Assembly (NCBI RefSeq): GCF_001699815.1
Contig: NZ_MCGB01000025.1
Coordinates: forward strand, 124,001 to 188,000
Origin: Ralstonia pickettii
Lineage (GTDB): Bacteria; Pseudomonadota; Gammaproteobacteria; Burkholderiales; Burkholderiaceae
Direction of reading: 5' to 3'
Length of the DNA stretch: 64,000 nucleotides
How positions within the stretch are numbered: the stretch's first letter is position 1; each line of letters begins with the position of its first letter. A model generated the notes under the pieces. The model saw nothing but the letters and a program-made list of their open reading frames with translations, was not told the origin of the DNA and did not search any database. Positions 61,467 through 64,000 of the stretch are shown piece by piece. A program made the position numbers and the translations under genes.

Positions 61467-62939
61467 ATGGACTGGTTGGCTTTATTGACGTTGCTGGGCG
61501 TGGCCGTGGTGGCCGTGCTGTGTGTGCTGATCTGGCGTGGTGTGTCTCGCCCGGCGCAGAGCGATGTGTCGCCGATGTTCTCGGCACTGCGCGATGAACT
61601 GACACGCGGCAACGAGCGCATCGAGCGCGAACTGCGCGGCGAAATCGCTGAGACGGCACGCATCGGCCGCAGCGACGTCACGCAGCAACTGGGGCAATTC
61701 CAGCAGGTGCTGGCCACGCAGCTCACCAGCGTCGCCACGCTGCAGAACAACCAGATCGACACGTTTGCGCAGCAGCTCACCAAGCTGACTGAAACAAACA
61801 CGCAGCAGTTGGAAGCGGTGCGTCAGAACTTGCAGCAGCAAGCCCAACAGGCACGTGAAGAGCAGGGCAATGCGCTGCGCCGCTTTGGCGAGACGATGCA
61901 GCAGCAGCTCGCCCAGTTGGGTGAGGGCAACGAACGTCGTCTGGCCGAGGTGCGTGCCACGCTGGAGCAGAAGCTCAAGGACATCGAGGCGAACAACGCG
62001 ACCAAGCTCGATGAGATGCGCCGCACCGTCGACGAGAAGCTCCACGCCACACTGGAACAGCGCCTGGGCGAATCGTTCAAGCTGGTGTCGGATCGGCTTG
62101 AGCAGGTGCATCGCGGCCTGGGCGAAATGCAGGCGCTGGCCCAGGGCGTGGGGGACCTGAAGAAGGTGCTGACCAACGTGAAGACGCGCGGCACCTGGGG
62201 CGAAGTCCAGCTGGAGATGCTGCTGGAGCAGATGCTCACGCCCGAGCAGTACGGCAAGAACGTCGAGACCGTGCACGGTACCGGTGCACGCGTGGAATTC
62301 GCCATTCGCCTGCCTGGCAAGACCGATGCCGATCACGATGCCACCGTCTGGCTGCCGATCGACGCCAAGTTCCCGAAAGAGCAGTACGAACGCCTGCTGG
62401 ACGCACAGGAACGTGCCGATGCCGAAGCCGCTGCCAGCGCCAGCCGCGAGCTGGAAGTCGCGGTGCGCAAGGAGGCGCAGACCATCCACGAGAAGTACAT
62501 CGCGCCGCCGGCCACGACCGACTTCGCCATCCTGTTTCTGCCGACGGAAGGTCTTTACGCTGAAGTGCTGCGCCGCCCGGGCCTGACTGACGAGCTGCAA
62601 CGCAAGTTCCGCGTGACGGTGGCGGGCCCGACCACGCTCACCGCGATCCTCAACAGCCTGCAGATGGGCTTCCGAACGCTGGCGCTCGAAAAACGCTCCA
62701 GCGAAGTGTGGCAAGTGCTCGGCGCGGTGAAGAGCGAGTTCGGAAAGTTCGGCGACGTGCTGGCCGCGACAAAGAAAACGCTGGAGCGCGCCGTCAGCAA
62801 CATCGAGCAGGCCGAGGTGCGTACGCGGCAGATGAATCGTAAGCTCAAGGCAGTGGAGGCGTTGCCGAGCGATTCTGCGCAGAGCGTGCTGGGGCTGGAG
62901 TCCGCCGTGCCGCCGGACGAGGAAATCGAGGTCGATTAA
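61467..62939 (+). CDS. rmuC: DNA recombination protein RmuC
   Basis: 490 residues. One N-terminal membrane helix (residues ~3-23), a long coiled coil to ~195 rich in Gln, Glu and Leu ('QQLAQLGEGNERRLAEVRA'), then the RmuC nuclease-like domain: 'TRGTWGEVQLEMLLEQML' near 238, 'LPIDAKFPKEQYERLL' near 293 and 'LPTEGLYAEVLRRPGL' near 355. RmuC limits inverted-repeat recombination and belongs to the PD-(D/E)XK-like group. It is anchored in the inner membrane with the domain in the cytosol. Followed by a strong terminator. Confidence 0.94.
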   Translation: MDWLALLTLLGVAVVAVLCVLIWRGVSRPAQSDVSPMFSALRDELTRGNERIERELRGEIAETARIGRSDVTQQLGQFQQVLATQLTSVATLQNNQIDTFAQQLTKLTETNTQQLEAVRQNLQQQAQQAREEQGNALRRFGETMQQQLAQLGEGNERRLAEVRATLEQKLKDIEANNATKLDEMRRTVDEKLHATLEQRLGESFKLVSDRLEQVHRGLGEMQALAQGVGDLKKVLTNVKTRGTWGEVQLEMLLEQMLTPEQYGKNVETVHGTGARVEFAIRLPGKTDADHDATVWLPIDAKFPKEQYERLLDAQERADAEAAASASRELEVAVRKEAQTIHEKYIAPPATTDFAILFLPTEGLYAEVLRRPGLTDELQRKFRVTVAGPTTLTAILNSLQMGFRTLALEKRSSEVWQVLGAVKSEFGKFGDVLAATKKTLERAVSNIEQAEVRTRQMNRKLKAVEALPSDSAQSVLGLESAVPPDEEIEVD

Positions 62940-62968
62940 GGCTGGTCCGACTAGGCCGTCAGCAAAAG

Positions 62969-62998
62969 AAAAGGGGCGGATATTCCGCCCCTTCTTCG
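62969..62998. terminator. bidirectional intrinsic terminator
   Basis: AAGGGGCGGA (62971-62980), loop TAT, TCCGCCCCTT (62984-62993). The minus strand continues with TTTTCTTTTG, so it is stronger for the leftward gene. Confidence 0.9.
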
Positions 62999-63014
62999 TG
63001 GACCTCGGAAGCGA

Positions 63015-63293
63015 TCAGGCTTCTTCCGGCACGTCGCGCAGCAGGATCTCGATGCCGCCGAAGCGCTCGGCGACCCAGTTGTAGGCATGGCAAGCGAGCC
63101 ACAGGGCACCAAAACCAACCAAAGCATTGAGGATCAGGCCGCTGAGCACAACAATCGTCGGCAGTTCACCGTAGCGGACGAAGCCGACGAAGAAGAACAG
63201 CCCTACGACCGGCAGCGAGAAACAGAGATACACCAGCACCAGCGCGCGTGCGGTGTGGGCCGGGTGAAGATACGCAATCTCCTTGGTCATCAT
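63015..63293 (-). CDS. small two-helix membrane protein, hypothetical
   Basis: About 92 residues from ATG 63293 (ATGATG at 63293/63290; a TTG at 63326 would add 11). Two hydrophobic helices are clear: 'ALVLVYLCFSLPVVGLFFF' near residue 20 and 'IVVLSGLILNALVGFGALWL' near 50. The C-terminus is short and acidic. No family was recognised. It is separated from moeA by ~150 bp and from rmuC by a terminator. Confidence 0.65.
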   Translation of the reverse strand: MMTKEIAYLHPAHTARALVLVYLCFSLPVVGLFFFVGFVRYGELPTIVVLSGLILNALVGFGALWLACHAYNWVAERFGGIEILLRDVPEEA

Positions 63294-63444
63294 GGCAGTG
63301 CTCAGGCTCAAATCCGAAACAATCAAACTGGCGCAGAGTGTAGCGAATCGACCGATGCGCCGATACCCGCAGCCCGGAGGTGACGCAAAAAACCGACAGC
63401 ATGCGGTGTTGCAGCCAGCGCAAGAGCCGCTGCCGCCACGCCGC

Positions 63445-64000
63445 TCAGACGAGGCCGTCGAACAGCAGTACCTGCACGGCGTCGCCGGCGTTGACCTGGC
63501 CCTGTTCGTGGGCGAGCACGACGAAGCAATTTGCTTCGCTCATGGAACGCAGGACGCCCGATCCTTGCTGGCCGGTCAAGCGGACTTCGAGCTGGCCGCG
63601 ATCATTCAGGGCAGCGATCGCGCGCTGATATTCCGTGCGCCCCGGGCGCTTGCGGATCTGGGCGGCGCTCACGGCCGGCACCAACGGTGCGCCGGCGTCG
63701 GTGGCGCCCATCATGCGCAGCAGCGCACCGCGCACGAAGTGATAGAACGTCACCATCACCGCCACCGGGTTGCCCGGCAAGCCAAAAAGGAAGGCGCTGC
63801 GGCCATTTGACGCGATGCGCCCGAACGCCATCGGCCGGCCCGGGCGCATGGCGATCTTCCAGAACGTCACGTCGCCCAGCTTGGCCATCATCTGTTTGGT
63901 GAAGTCTGCTTCGCCGACGGAGACACCACCTGAAGTGATGATCGCATCGGCGTTTTCGGCGGCGGTGCGGAAGGCGGCTTCGAGCGCCGCCGGGTCGTCG
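63445..64000 (-). CDS. moeA: molybdopterin molybdotransferase MoeA, C-terminal part (cut by window edge)
   Basis: The last ~184 residues. 'IITSGGVSVGEADF' near the cut end is the MoCF/MogA-like molybdopterin-binding signature, 'FLFGLPGNPVAVMVTFYHF' follows, and the C-terminal beta domain ('GSGVLRSMSEANCFVVL') completes it. MoeA inserts molybdenum into molybdopterin. The 5' end lies beyond 64000. Confidence 0.93.
   Translation of the reverse strand, partial: DDPAALEAAFRTAAENADAIITSGGVSVGEADFTKQMMAKLGDVTFWKIAMRPGRPMAFGRIASNGRSAFLFGLPGNPVAVMVTFYHFVRGALLRMMGATDAGAPLVPAVSAAQIRKRPGRTEYQRAIAALNDRGQLEVRLTGQQGSGVLRSMSEANCFVVLAHEQGQVNAGDAVQVLLFDGLV

Noticed and set aside
1-64000. CRISPR arrays, tRNA or rRNA genes, IS elements, prophage genes
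   Set aside because: I looked for regular spaced repeats, cloverleaf consensus segments, transposases and integrases on both strands and saw none.

Overview
This is a GC-rich, almost fully coding chromosomal segment of a betaproteobacterium, most probably Ralstonia (R. pickettii / R. mannitolilytica type). The pointers are the isc cluster layout (iscR-S-U-A-hscB-hscA-fdx-iscX), an intracellular polyhydroxyalkanoate depolymerase, lysS next to a frameshifted prfB, htpG followed by a family-6 type DNA glycosylase, and the DUF1841, DUF1993 and SpecificRecomb families common in Burkholderiaceae. Species assignment is inference. I saw no rRNA, tRNA, CRISPR array, transposase or integrase.

Layout. 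1-3.6 kb: end of an RND efflux operon (adaptor and pump). 3.6-5.8 kb: a MASE1-PAS membrane sensor without an output domain, translationally coupled to an alpha/beta hydrolase with a cysteine in the nucleophile elbow. 5.8-11.6 kb: a leftward amino-acid metabolism cluster (AlaX editing protein, EamA exporter, RidA, class I aminotransferase, GST) divergent from a MocR-type regulator that has three CTGTACA repeats in front of it. 11.6-14.2 kb: htpG with a clear sigma32-type promoter, then a DNA glycosylase gene. 13.8-17.7 kb: a small accessory insert carrying an exported protein, an orphan solute-binding protein and an exported metallo-beta-lactamase-fold protein. It is bounded by two diverged copies of the 3' part of the glycosylase gene. 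17.7-18.8 kb: a PilJ-N/chemoreceptor-like protein, apparently frameshifted near its end, behind a leader with two hairpins carrying the same AACGGC hexaloop, the second overlapping a strong terminator.

18.9-33 kb holds mostly housekeeping or conserved genes: DUF1993, a TPR protein, a spermidine-synthase-like methyltransferase fold protein, an NTF2-like protein, MoxR/GNAT/VWA, two small cytochromes c, DUF1841, a second EamA transporter, an S10-type lipoprotein peptidase, a nitroreductase, endonuclease III, RsxB and a TetR regulator. 32.7-42 kb: PHA depolymerase, aromatic/aspartate aminotransferase, uvrB, and a membrane protein conventionally named 'site-specific recombinase'. 40.1-45.9 kb: a ribose-type operon rbsB-A-C-R-K with a perfect LacI-family palindrome upstream. 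46.1-52.2 kb: the Fe-S assembly operon under an IscR-type promoter, with a small DUF3565 metal-binding-like gene and a terminator-like hairpin inside it. 52.3-64 kb: glycine-zipper protein, lysS, SDR, prfB (+1 programmed frameshift), pncB, a LutC-like protein, NhaD-type antiporter, 2-hydroxyacid dehydrogenase, rmuC, a small membrane protein and the C-terminal part of moeA.

The observation most worth following is the leader at 18560-18704. Its tandem A1/G4 hexaloop hairpins and mutually exclusive terminator match the known target architecture of ANTAR antiterminator proteins, and the gene behind it has a domain related to nitrate sensor input domains.
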